A stretch of DNA of 35,709 bases, taken from NCBI GenBank assembly GCA_947565305.1, contig CANOFO010000021.1, positions 1 to 35,709 on the forward strand. The letters are read 5' to 3'. This DNA comes from an uncultured Lachnospiraceae bacterium. Its GTDB lineage: Bacteria > Bacillota > Clostridia > Lachnospirales > Lachnospiraceae. The notes below the pieces were generated by a model, which was not told where the DNA came from, made no database searches, and saw nothing but the letters and a program-made list of their open reading frames with translations. The translations under genes and the position numbers were made by a program. Positions 7,668 through 14,490 of this stretch are shown here, piece after piece (the first letter of the stretch is position 1; every line of letters starts with the position of its first letter).

Positions 7668-8651
7668 TTATAACACCTTATACAGTTCATCTGACTTCGG
7701 CGGCTCCAGAAAACGTTTCTCCTCCTCGTTCAGCAAGACACGGTCATTGCCGGTCGTTGCTTTCCCGATAACGGCTGCATGGATACCGGACTTTGCCAGT
7801 TCACGCACCAGCCTATTGCCGTCTGCAGATGACATCAGCATACAACCGCTGGAAATCAGTTCATAAGGATTGATATTAAAAAGTTCGCATACTTCAATCG
7901 TTTCCTGTTTTACCGGTATTTTCTTCAAATCTATTTCCAGTCCAACGCCAGAGCTCTCTGCCAACTCCCAGAGCGCGCCAAATATGCCGCCCTCGGTCAC
8001 ATCATGCATGGCACTCACGCCGGACCGGACGGCGACTGCAGACTCCGGCAGTACCGACAGGTATTTATCAAAATTCTGGGCAGTTCTCACAAGTTCCGTT
8101 GGAAATCGCTGTAATAATTGCTTTTCTTTCTCTTTGGCTATAATCGATGTTCCTTCCAGCCCAATCCATTTGCTGGCAAGGATATCGTCTCCGGGCTTCG
8201 CGCCGCCTGTGGTTACAAGTTTACCCACTTTCGCCTTGCCGACCCCGCAGACATTGATTAACGGCTGGTTCACCACTTTCGTGACTTCCGTGTGCCCGCC
8301 CATAATCTGCACATCCACCTCGGCACACACACGCTCAATCTGACCCATCATCTCTTTTAAATCTGCTTCCTGCGCATATTCTGGGAGGAGAATCGTCAGC
8401 ATGACCCCTATCGGTTCCGCGCCGGCGCTTGCAAGGTCATTCATCGTAATATGGATGGCAAGATGTCCGATATCTGTGGCTGTTCCGGTGATAGGGTCTG
8501 TGGAAACCACAAACATCTCATCATCTGCAAGCCTGACGGCAGCGCAGTCTTCCCCTACCCCTGCTCCCACTGCCACCTCACTGCGCTTCGTACATATTTG
8601 TTTAATCACAGAGCGCTTTAAAACGCTCTCTGGTATTTTTCCTATTTTCAT
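7668..8651 (-). CDS. AIR synthase (PurM/HypE-like) family protein of unknown substrate
   Basis: This 327-residue protein has the two-domain AIR-synthase fold seen in PurM, ThiL, SelD and HypE. Visible are the N-terminal VGEDCAAV ATP-binding segment, VVSTDPITG, the glycine-rich MGGHTEVTK block, the AKPGDDILASKWIGLEGTS block and the HDVTEGGIFGALWELAESSG block. The C-terminus lacks the PRIC-type cysteine tail that HypE uses for cyanation, and no hyp genes lie nearby, so I do not call it HypE. The start is placed at the ATG at 8651 behind AAGGAG. It is the first gene of the run leading to the Lrp-aminotransferase pair; its reaction is unknown. Confidence 0.85.
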   Translation of the reverse strand: MKIGKIPESVLKRSVIKQICTKRSEVAVGAGVGEDCAAVRLADDEMFVVSTDPITGTATDIGHLAIHITMNDLASAGAEPIGVMLTILLPEYAQEADLKEMMGQIERVCAEVDVQIMGGHTEVTKVVNQPLINVCGVGKAKVGKLVTTGGAKPGDDILASKWIGLEGTSIIAKEKEKQLLQRFPTELVRTAQNFDKYLSVLPESAVAVRSGVSAMHDVTEGGIFGALWELAESSGVGLEIDLKKIPVKQETIEVCELFNINPYELISSGCMLMSSADGNRLVRELAKSGIHAAVIGKATTGNDRVLLNEEEKRFLEPPKSDELYKVL

Positions 8652-8685
8652 ACTGAATAAATTCTCCTTCCGCATGAGTACACTT

Positions 8686-8713
8686 AAGGCTGTTTCAATA
8701 TTGAAACAGCCTT
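8686..8713 (-). terminator. Palindromic hairpin after the VanW gene
   Basis: A perfect 28-bp palindrome (AAGGCTGTTTCAAT arm) lies 15 bp past the VanW stop and ends 34 bp before the AIR-synthase start. It has only a weak T run after it, so it may be a partial terminator that separates the two genes. Confidence 0.6.
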
Positions 8714-8728
8714 ACATGCATCTGGTTC

Positions 8729-10375
8729 CTACTCCTCGGATTCTCCGCCGTCCTTCTTATCATCTTTTTTGTCTTTGCCGTCGTCTTCCCCGCCGTCATC
8801 TTTTTTGTCCTTCGGATCGTCTTTCTTCTCCTTGGGTTCCTCCTCTTGCGGGTTCTCCTCACCCGCTCCAGGCACCGGTTCCTGCGGCGGCTGCTGCTCT
8901 GCCGCCTGCTGGGCAGCCAACGCTGCCTGTGCTGCATCGTTCCATTGCGCCGCAGCTGCTTCGATGGTTCCCTGGTCCTGGCTAGCTACCGCCGCATTCA
9001 TGGCTGCCACTGCCTCTGGATTCCCAGAGCCAGTTCCTACCACGACAATTCGGGGAGAAGCCTTATAAGTACTCTTGTTGAACACCTCGCGGCTCTGCTC
9101 TACGCCGTCAACTTTGACAATCTTCCAGAGCTGTGCCGTATATCCCACATGGGAAGACTGCTTCTGGCTGATATAGCCAATGGGGTCGCCGGACGCCTGG
9201 TACTGCACACCGGGATCCGTGGTGCTCAGCGTCTCGCTCTCAAAGATAACCTCGCGGTTCGCCGGTCTGGTCTCCTGACCGAAGATATTAAAGTATATAA
9301 CCATATCCTGCGTGTATCCTTCAATGTAAATCGGCGCATCGGTGTTATTTACAAATTTTAAATCCTTATATGTCCCTGCAATCGCCGCATCTGCGGAAGG
9401 GTCTACATAACTCACAATCATCGAATGGTTAAAACGCTCTGCCACATCCAGTTCCGCACGGATAACTGCATTATATAAAGTAGTTGATACCTGGCAGATT
9501 CCTCCGCCATAAGTCTCTACCGTAGTCCCATTCTCATAGGAACCGGCGAGCTCATATCCGTTCTCCGCATCAAAGGGGCTTACCGCCTCATACACGGAAA
9601 AAGTATCTCCCGGATAAATCACGGAGCCATTGATTTTTGACGCGCCATTCTGTACATTCTTGGCACGTCCTGCACCAGAAGTTCCATAGGAAGTATGGAA
9701 ACCTCCCAACAAATCCTTGACCTTGGAAAGTTCTGCCTCGGAGCCCCTGGGCTCTACCACATCCGCCGCAACCTCAATGGTGGCCGCTTCGCCTTTCCAT
9801 TCCTTGGAAAAATATTCCTCAAGAATTTTGGCTGATTCCTCTATATTGACACTCACGCCCTGGCTGCCGGGAATAACAGTAAACCCGCCATTTTCCCGGG
9901 TAAGTCCGCCATCTTTGGCTTCCGTATTAAGCGCCTGCGCATTCGTCTCCAGCATCTGGCTGATTTTCTGGCTGTCTGCCTTATAGGCAAGTTCGTATAC
10001 CTTGTCTTGGTTTTCCAAATCTTTCATTGCCTTATAACGGACAATCAGATTTCCGCTCTTACCAAGCGCAACTGCTTCTTCAGCAATCTCAGGATTCCCC
10101 CATGTAAGCCCTATCTGGGAAACAGGTACATCTACGGTGTTGTCTCCAGCCCTTAAGGTTACTTTCTGATTCTGCAGTTCATTCAGGTATTCCTCCACAG
10201 CCGATGCGGCTTCCTCCTGTGTCATTCCACCTACGGCGATATCTCCAAAATATACACGCTGCGGAATGGTAGATGTCTCATCTGTCTCTGCATTAACCGG
10301 AATCATAACAATTGCTGCCACCGCAAGGATTAAGAATATCCCCATAAGCGGCACGTATTTTCTCCACTTCTTCAT
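8729..10375 (-). CDS. VanW-family extracytoplasmic protein with charged C-terminal tail
   Basis: This 548-residue protein has an N-terminal membrane anchor or signal (about residues 9-29), peptidoglycan-binding PG_binding_4-type repeats (about 40-200) and a VanW domain (about 225-355, with YPGDTFSVYEAVSPF and TYGGGICQVSTTLYNAV). After an alanine/glutamine-rich stretch (about 455-495), residues 497-548 are almost entirely K, D, E, G and P. VanW proteins occur in vancomycin clusters and widely in Clostridia, with no established reaction. The ATG lies below a convincing promoter. The tail probably spans the cell wall or binds it by charge; this is inference. Confidence 0.88.
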   Translation of the reverse strand: MKKWRKYVPLMGIFLILAVAAIVMIPVNAETDETSTIPQRVYFGDIAVGGMTQEEAASAVEEYLNELQNQKVTLRAGDNTVDVPVSQIGLTWGNPEIAEEAVALGKSGNLIVRYKAMKDLENQDKVYELAYKADSQKISQMLETNAQALNTEAKDGGLTRENGGFTVIPGSQGVSVNIEESAKILEEYFSKEWKGEAATIEVAADVVEPRGSEAELSKVKDLLGGFHTSYGTSGAGRAKNVQNGASKINGSVIYPGDTFSVYEAVSPFDAENGYELAGSYENGTTVETYGGGICQVSTTLYNAVIRAELDVAERFNHSMIVSYVDPSADAAIAGTYKDLKFVNNTDAPIYIEGYTQDMVIYFNIFGQETRPANREVIFESETLSTTDPGVQYQASGDPIGYISQKQSSHVGYTAQLWKIVKVDGVEQSREVFNKSTYKASPRIVVVGTGSGNPEAVAAMNAAVASQDQGTIEAAAAQWNDAAQAALAAQQAAEQQPPQEPVPGAGEENPQEEEPKEKKDDPKDKKDDGGEDDGKDKKDDKKDGGESEE

Positions 10376-10421
10376 AATCTATTCTCCTACTATCCTGCTT
10401 CGTTTACACTTTACCTATCTC

Positions 10422-10449
10422 ATTTTAACACATAGATACAATTTTTCAA
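10422..10449 (-). promoter_or_regulatory. Sigma-A-type promoter for the VanW gene
   Basis: On the minus strand TTGAAA (10449-10444) is followed after 16 bp by TAAAAT (10427-10422), about 47 bp upstream of the ATG. Confidence 0.6.
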
Positions 10450-10543
10450 GGTACACAAAGCACGAATTTCGTTGACATAACTCGTCTCTTTCTGTATATT
10501 ATGAACAGGTACAGGCGAATTTTATGCCATATATTAACATGGT

Positions 10544-10651
10544 TTACACAAATGCGGAGAGGAATACGGAGAGCACCATGGAAACCACAAGAATCAATGC
10601 AACTATTGCCGCAAAGGTTTTCTTGGTCTTAGGATTATTAAAATTCAGCAT
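10544..10651 (-). CDS. Small single-pass membrane peptide, 35 residues
   Basis: This frame is shorter than the usual size cut-off. The start is an ATG at 10651 behind a near-perfect AAGGAGGTGAATCTT ribosome binding site. The N-terminus MLNFNNPKTKKT is short and basic, then one hydrophobic helix (FAAIVALILVVSMVLSVFL) runs nearly to the end, and the stop is TAA. The strong binding site, charge pattern (positive inside) and compact length argue for a real gene. It lies upstream of, and on the same strand as, the VanW gene but has about 95 bp before that gene's promoter. Function is unknown. Confidence 0.75.
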   Translation of the reverse strand: MLNFNNPKTKKTFAAIVALILVVSMVLSVFLSAFV

Positions 10652-10684
10652 AAGATTCACCTCCTTCATTGCTCAGGCTTTCTC

Positions 10685-10712
10685 TTGCCACCTGTGGTTA
10701 TTATGATATAAT
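10685..10712 (+). promoter_or_regulatory. Extended -10 promoter ahead of the three-hairpin leader
   Basis: TTGCCA (10685-10690) is followed after 16 bp by TATAAT (10707-10712), which is preceded by the extended -10 TG. The predicted transcript starts near 10719 and includes hairpins 2 and 3, most of hairpin 1, and the 206-residue frame at 10884. Confidence 0.6.
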
Positions 10713-10748
10713 TATAGTAAACGCAAAAATCCTTTGCGTTTACTATAA
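10712..10748. repeat. 16-bp perfect inverted repeat (hairpin 1)
   Basis: TTATAGTAAACGCAAA at 10712-10727 pairs with its exact complement at 10733-10748 around a 5-bp loop. It sits between two divergent genes and just after the plus-strand -10, so it could act as an operator or as a leader hairpin. It may also be the edge of a small mobile repeat. Confidence 0.8.
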
Positions 10749-10762
10749 GCCTCTGGCAGGAT

Positions 10763-10813
10763 GCGCACGGATACACAAAGGAATTATGCCGCTTCGCGGC
10801 GTGTATCCGGCGC
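10763..10813 (+). repeat. Bulged stem-loop (hairpin 2)
   Basis: GCGC at 10763 pairs with GCGC at 10810, GGATACAC (10769-10776) pairs with GTGTATCC (10801-10808), and GCCGC (10788-10792) pairs with GCGGC (10796-10800) around TTC. An 11-nt A-rich bulge lies on the 5' side only. It directly abuts hairpin 3. Confidence 0.75.
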
Positions 10814-10852
10814 AGGGAACAAATGAAAACGCAAGCGTTTTATTCGTTCCCT
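10814..10852 (+). repeat. 39-bp hairpin repeat, copy 2 (hairpin 3)
   Basis: Identical to the inverted copy at 7597-7635. Here it lies 31 bp upstream of the start codon of the membrane-anchored hypothetical gene, the same position relative to a downstream gene as in the Lrp leader. Confidence 0.9.
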
Positions 10853-10883
10853 ATATCTATATTACAGAAAGGATTATAAGCAT

Positions 10884-11504
10884 ATGATGTTCCATACTTT
10901 TTACTATGTCTTCCTCGGATGGACTGCTATATTCATTGCTGTTGTTTCCTACAAACGTTACAAGGCAAACCGCCAGAATCAAAACGCCGAAGAAAGTTTC
11001 TGGCAACGGGAACGTGATGCCAACAACACCCGCAAGCAGGATATTTCCCAGCTGGATTACGTGGATTTTTCCGGCGTAACCCTTCCGTTTGCCCAATTTG
11101 AAGATGCGCTCATAAAAGAATGCGAACAGCAGGTCCTTTTTTTAAAGGATAAAAAAGTCTTAAACCTTACCGGCATAAGCAACACCGACCTGAAAATGGC
11201 GTATGGCGCTGCCAACCTGCCGCTGCTGACACAGTATGACCAGAACTTTACGCTCCTGGTGCGCACATTGAATACATGGGGACAGCGCCTACATGAACTT
11301 TCCCATAATCAGGAGGCCATCTGCGTGCTCGCCTTTGCTGCGTCCATCGGAAGCGATATCAAGGCAACCTGGAATCTCCTTGCCGAACTCTATGCCGCAG
11401 ACAATGACCTGGCACAGATTGAGGCTCTGAAATCTTCCGCTGCCAAACTCAATTCCCTGATGAGAGAACCCATACTCTCCATGCTGGACAGCTATCTGAA
11501 TTAA
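10884..11504 (+). CDS. Membrane-anchored hypothetical protein
   Basis: I do not recognise this 206-residue protein. It has one N-terminal hydrophobic helix (about residues 5-23) followed by a basic stretch, which predicts the rest to be cytoplasmic. Residues about 60-206 look helical, and the second half (ALEKYxxA-like AICVLAFAASIG and TWNLLAELYAADNDLAQIEAL) resembles paired-helix TPR-type repeats, though without a clean consensus. A second ATG directly after the first is equally possible. An AGAAAGG site precedes it. It is the only plus-strand gene between 1 and 14100, has its own promoter and hairpin leader, and ends 16 bp from the convergent exonuclease gene. Confidence 0.75.
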   Translation: MMFHTFYYVFLGWTAIFIAVVSYKRYKANRQNQNAEESFWQRERDANNTRKQDISQLDYVDFSGVTLPFAQFEDALIKECEQQVLFLKDKKVLNLTGISNTDLKMAYGAANLPLLTQYDQNFTLLVRTLNTWGQRLHELSHNQEAICVLAFAASIGSDIKATWNLLAELYAADNDLAQIEALKSSAAKLNSLMREPILSMLDSYLN

Positions 11505-11520
11505 GATTCCAGCCAGAGCA

Positions 11521-12231
11521 TCAGCCGGGTATCCTTCCATAGGTTAAAATAATCTTGTTCGCCATCCGGGAAGCTTCGCTTCTCGTCAGGCTGTCAAGTT
11601 CTCGCTCAAGTTCAATTTTATGATATTCTGCCAATTCTTTCAAGTGCCTTTTTTGCCGTTTGCTTGCCGGCTGCTGTTTTTTTACTTTAAACTGCAGCGG
11701 TTCTGCCTGAAATTCCCCTGGTTCTTTCTCTGCAAACTCCTGATACAGATATAAAAGCAGCTCTGCCGTTGCCCTGGCATCCTCCAACGCCCGGTGCTTT
11801 CTTGCGCGGTCAATGTGAAGGAATTCACACAGATAATCAAGAGATTTCTTCTCTGCCGCTGGCAATAGCTTCCGCGCTAACTTCAATGTATCAATGCCTT
11901 CTTTTTCCAGCTCTAACCCCTGATTTGCCGCCGCCTGTTTAAGGAATCTGTAATCGTAAATCAGATTATGTCCTGCCAGCGGCAACCCTTGCGCAAATAC
12001 CAGAAATTCCTGTACCGCCTGTCCGCAGTCATGCCCTTCCTGCACCATCTCATTGGTGATTCCGGTAAGGTTTATAATCTCCTCTGTCAATATCATCCTC
12101 GGATTCACCATGCGGTGGAACGTGCTGCCGATATTGCCCTCTTCTATTTTCACTGCACCAATTTCCAGAATGCGGTCTGTTTTCGGATTTAAGCCTGTCA
12201 TTTCCAGGTCAACTACCACATATGCGTCCAT
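11521..12231 (-). CDS. DnaQ-like 3'-5' exonuclease with C-terminal extension
   Basis: This 236-residue protein has a DEDDh exonuclease domain (residues 1-165): Exo I is DLEMTG with D8 and E10, Exo II has the aspartate of GHNLIYDYRFL, and Exo III is HRALEDARATAELL with the catalytic histidine and aspartate. Length and motifs match the PolC/DnaQ exonuclease family used in repair or RNA trimming. The C-terminal 55 residues are basic and helical (SKRQKRHLKELAEYHK then SLTRSEASRMANKII) and look like a small nucleic-acid-binding module. The ATG follows AAGGAGGAATC, inside the end of the radical SAM gene, with a 23-bp overlap. Confidence 0.9.
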   Translation of the reverse strand: MDAYVVVDLEMTGLNPKTDRILEIGAVKIEEGNIGSTFHRMVNPRMILTEEIINLTGITNEMVQEGHDCGQAVQEFLVFAQGLPLAGHNLIYDYRFLKQAAANQGLELEKEGIDTLKLARKLLPAAEKKSLDYLCEFLHIDRARKHRALEDARATAELLLYLYQEFAEKEPGEFQAEPLQFKVKKQQPASKRQKRHLKELAEYHKIELERELDSLTRSEASRMANKIILTYGRIPG

Positions 12232-14017
12232 GATTCCTCCTTATGCATTGAGCCTTTGCCTGCCCGGTCAATGGGTCGCGCTCCTCGTAGGAAAACAGAA
12301 AAAATTGCCGTGTATCTTTCTTCGCAGGATATGCTCCTAACGTCTCTGCCTGCAGAATTTCTTCCATGTCATACCAGAACGCTTCCAAATGCATGGGTTT
12401 CCCTTTGGGGCAATATTCCCTGAACTTCTCCTTAAACTCCGAAAGCGGCGGCGCCCATGGCGGTCTGCTCTTCATGCGTTCCCGGTAATATAAGTCAAAC
12501 GTCAGCGTCTCTTGGTATATGTCACGGTGCAGCGGGTCTTGTTCCTCAATATATTCCAACAGAATTTCACAGCGGCGAATTCTCGAATGGTTCATGGCAA
12601 ACAGCCCGCGCCGCTCGTAGAATTCACCCAGCTTCAAATACAAATCAAAGGGACTATCCTCCGTCAGTTCCAGCACCTTCACCGTCAGTCCAAACTGACC
12701 GCTATTATAATAGACTTCCAGCATTTCTTCCACCAGCTTGATTTTCAATATCTCCCCATAGGACAGCCAGCGCGTACGCATCACCTCATAGGGAGGAAAC
12801 TCCTGATACACCAGACCGTATTCCTCCTGATGTTCATAGAGGTAGGAACCTTTGAGCACTTTCAGGAATCCCAGCTGAAGCTGCTGCGGCTTCATGGCGT
12901 ATACCTGACGGAAGGATTCGGCAAAAGAACCATAATCTTCTTCTGGCAGTCCTGCTATCAAATCAAGATGCTGATGGACATTCCCCATACTCCGCACCCG
13001 GGAAACAACCTGTTTTAGGCGCGGCAAATCCATCGTGCGGTGAATCTCACGTATCGTAGCCGCATGGGTGGACTGCACCCCGATTTCTAACTGAATCAGC
13101 CCCGGACGCATAGAAGCAATCAATGACAATTCCTCCTCCGTCAGCAAATCCGCAGAAATCTCAAAGTGGAAATTTGTCACGCCATTGTCATGCTCTTTCA
13201 GATACCTCCAGACAGAAAGCGCATGGCTGTGGCTGCAGTTGAATGTCCTGTCTACAAATTTCACCTGGGGCACACGGTGGTCCAGGAAAAACTGCAATTC
13301 CTTTTCTACCAAATCCAGAGAGCGGAACCGCAGCCCCTTCTCTATGGAAGAAAGGCAATAACTGCAGGAAAATGGGCATCCACGGCTGGTCTCATAATAG
13401 ATAATCCGGTTTGCAAAATCCTGAAGATTCTCATAACAGAAAGGCAGTTCATCCATAGGCAGCGGCTCCCTTGCAGGTGTGCGCATAAGCTTCCCTTCCC
13501 TGTCACGGAACACCAGCCCGGATATCTCTTCCAACCCACCGTCCTTATTCCCCATGCCGCTCCCCGGGGCAATGCCCATGCCCATACCGCTCCCGGGAGC
13601 GCTGCCTATCCCTATGCTGCTGCCCAGCCCATCTGCATAAAAACGGCAAAGTTCTCTGAAAGTCGCCTCCCCTTCCCCGGCCATCACTCCCTGCACCATG
13701 GGATAAGCCTCCAGAAAAGCTTCTGCTTCATAAGATACCTCCGGTCCGCCTGCCCAGATGGGAACCTCTGGCGCAAGCTTATGAAACTCCGTCACCAATT
13801 CCTGCACATAACGGAAATTCCAGATATAACAGGAAAAACACAATACATCGGGATGCTGTTTATAAATTTCCTGCAGAATGTAATCCGTGCGGTGGTTAAT
13901 CGTAAACTCCATCAACCGCACATGCTCCTGATATTCGTCCGCATACGCTTTCAGGCTGTACACCGCCAGGTTGGAATGGATATATTTTGCGTTGATTGCT
14001 ATCAGTAAAATGTTCAT
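12209..14017 (-). CDS. B12-binding domain radical SAM protein (DUF4080 type)
   Basis: This 602-residue protein has an N-terminal cobalamin-binding-type Rossmann domain (about residues 1-125, with AGGPEVSYEAEAFLE), then a radical SAM core with C214, C218 and C221 in SRGCPFSCSYC, and a long C-terminal region typical of the DUF4080 group. The reaction is unknown; relatives are thought to methylate or rearrange unreactive carbons. Residues about 130-157 are a glycine/methionine/proline-rich insert made of near-repeats (APGSGMG twice) between the two domains. It overlaps the exonuclease by 23 bp and is divergent from the ArsR gene by 83 bp. Confidence 0.9.
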   Translation of the reverse strand: MNILLIAINAKYIHSNLAVYSLKAYADEYQEHVRLMEFTINHRTDYILQEIYKQHPDVLCFSCYIWNFRYVQELVTEFHKLAPEVPIWAGGPEVSYEAEAFLEAYPMVQGVMAGEGEATFRELCRFYADGLGSSIGIGSAPGSGMGMGIAPGSGMGNKDGGLEEISGLVFRDREGKLMRTPAREPLPMDELPFCYENLQDFANRIIYYETSRGCPFSCSYCLSSIEKGLRFRSLDLVEKELQFFLDHRVPQVKFVDRTFNCSHSHALSVWRYLKEHDNGVTNFHFEISADLLTEEELSLIASMRPGLIQLEIGVQSTHAATIREIHRTMDLPRLKQVVSRVRSMGNVHQHLDLIAGLPEEDYGSFAESFRQVYAMKPQQLQLGFLKVLKGSYLYEHQEEYGLVYQEFPPYEVMRTRWLSYGEILKIKLVEEMLEVYYNSGQFGLTVKVLELTEDSPFDLYLKLGEFYERRGLFAMNHSRIRRCEILLEYIEEQDPLHRDIYQETLTFDLYYRERMKSRPPWAPPLSEFKEKFREYCPKGKPMHLEAFWYDMEEILQAETLGAYPAKKDTRQFFLFSYEERDPLTGQAKAQCIRRNHGRICGS

Positions 14018-14035
14018 ATCATTAAATGAATCCTT

Positions 14036-14064
14036 TTGACAGTTTTTCCTTTCTGTGATATTTT
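14036..14064 (+). promoter_or_regulatory. Sigma-A-type promoter for the ArsR gene
   Basis: TTGACA (14036-14041) is followed after 17 bp by TATTTT (14059-14064). The -10 lies in an AT-rich patch with inverted TATTT and AAATA half-sites (14059-14072) that could be an operator. The ATG follows at 14101 behind AAAAGGGGG. Confidence 0.65.
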
Positions 14065-14100
14065 TATAAATAACAGTTCAGCTAGAAAAGGGGGCCCAAT

Positions 14101-14382
14101 ATGAATCAAAATGAATTTGAACAACTGGCAGAATTATTTAAAATCTTCGGAACCCCGACCCGGCTTCAGATTTTATATGCATTACTGGACAAAGAAAAAT
14201 GTGTCTATGATATCGCTAAAGAACTTGATATGTCACAGAGCGCCATCTCCCATCAACTCAGTATACTCAAACAGAACCGTTTGGTCAAGAACCGCAGGGA
14301 AGGCAAAACCATCTATTACTCCCTGCTCGATTCCCATGTGCTGACAATCATTGCCCAGGGGCTTGACCATATCCGAGAATAA
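14101..14382 (+). CDS. ArsR/SmtB-family metal-sensing repressor
   Basis: This 93-residue winged-helix protein has a clear recognition region (SQSAISHQLSILKQNRLVK) and the alpha-5 metal site of the zinc sensors SmtB and CzrA: D77, H79, H90 and the final residue E93, in the spacing D-x-H-x10-H-x2-E. The alpha-3 site used by cadmium or lead sensors is incomplete, with only C34. Family knowledge predicts that zinc or cobalt binding releases it from DNA. No metal exporter lies next to it; the only adjacent gene it could control from the shared 83-bp region is the divergent radical SAM gene. Confidence 0.92.
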   Translation: MNQNEFEQLAELFKIFGTPTRLQILYALLDKEKCVYDIAKELDMSQSAISHQLSILKQNRLVKNRREGKTIYYSLLDSHVLTIIAQGLDHIRE

Positions 14383-14477
14383 AGAGGACTGCTGCAAGAC
14401 AATTCTTACCATAGACAGCATTTTTAAAATATCTGCCATCTATGATAAGAATTTGTCATTTTACAACAGCCCCCTCT
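14383..14477. terminator. 95-bp interrupted palindrome between convergent genes
   Basis: AGAGG pairs with CCTCT at the ends, CTG with CAG, AATTCTTA (14401-14408) with TAAGAATT (14446-14453), and ATAGA with TCTAT at the tip. It fills the whole gap between the ArsR stop and the end of the GH43 operon, so a two-way terminator is the simplest reading; a small non-coding mobile repeat is the alternative. Confidence 0.6.
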
Positions 14478-14490
14478 AAATCAGCGGCAT

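Noticed and set aside
7547-7690. Longer N-terminus for the Lrp regulator
   Set aside because: The extra 48 residues would be translated from a hairpin repeat and from the end of the upstream gene, and do not fit the family.
7668-8651. Naming this gene hypE
   Set aside because: The C-terminal cysteine motif and hydrogenase maturation neighbours are both missing.
10524-10706. 60-residue plus-strand frame
   Set aside because: It is antisense to the 35-residue peptide gene, which has a far stronger start signal.
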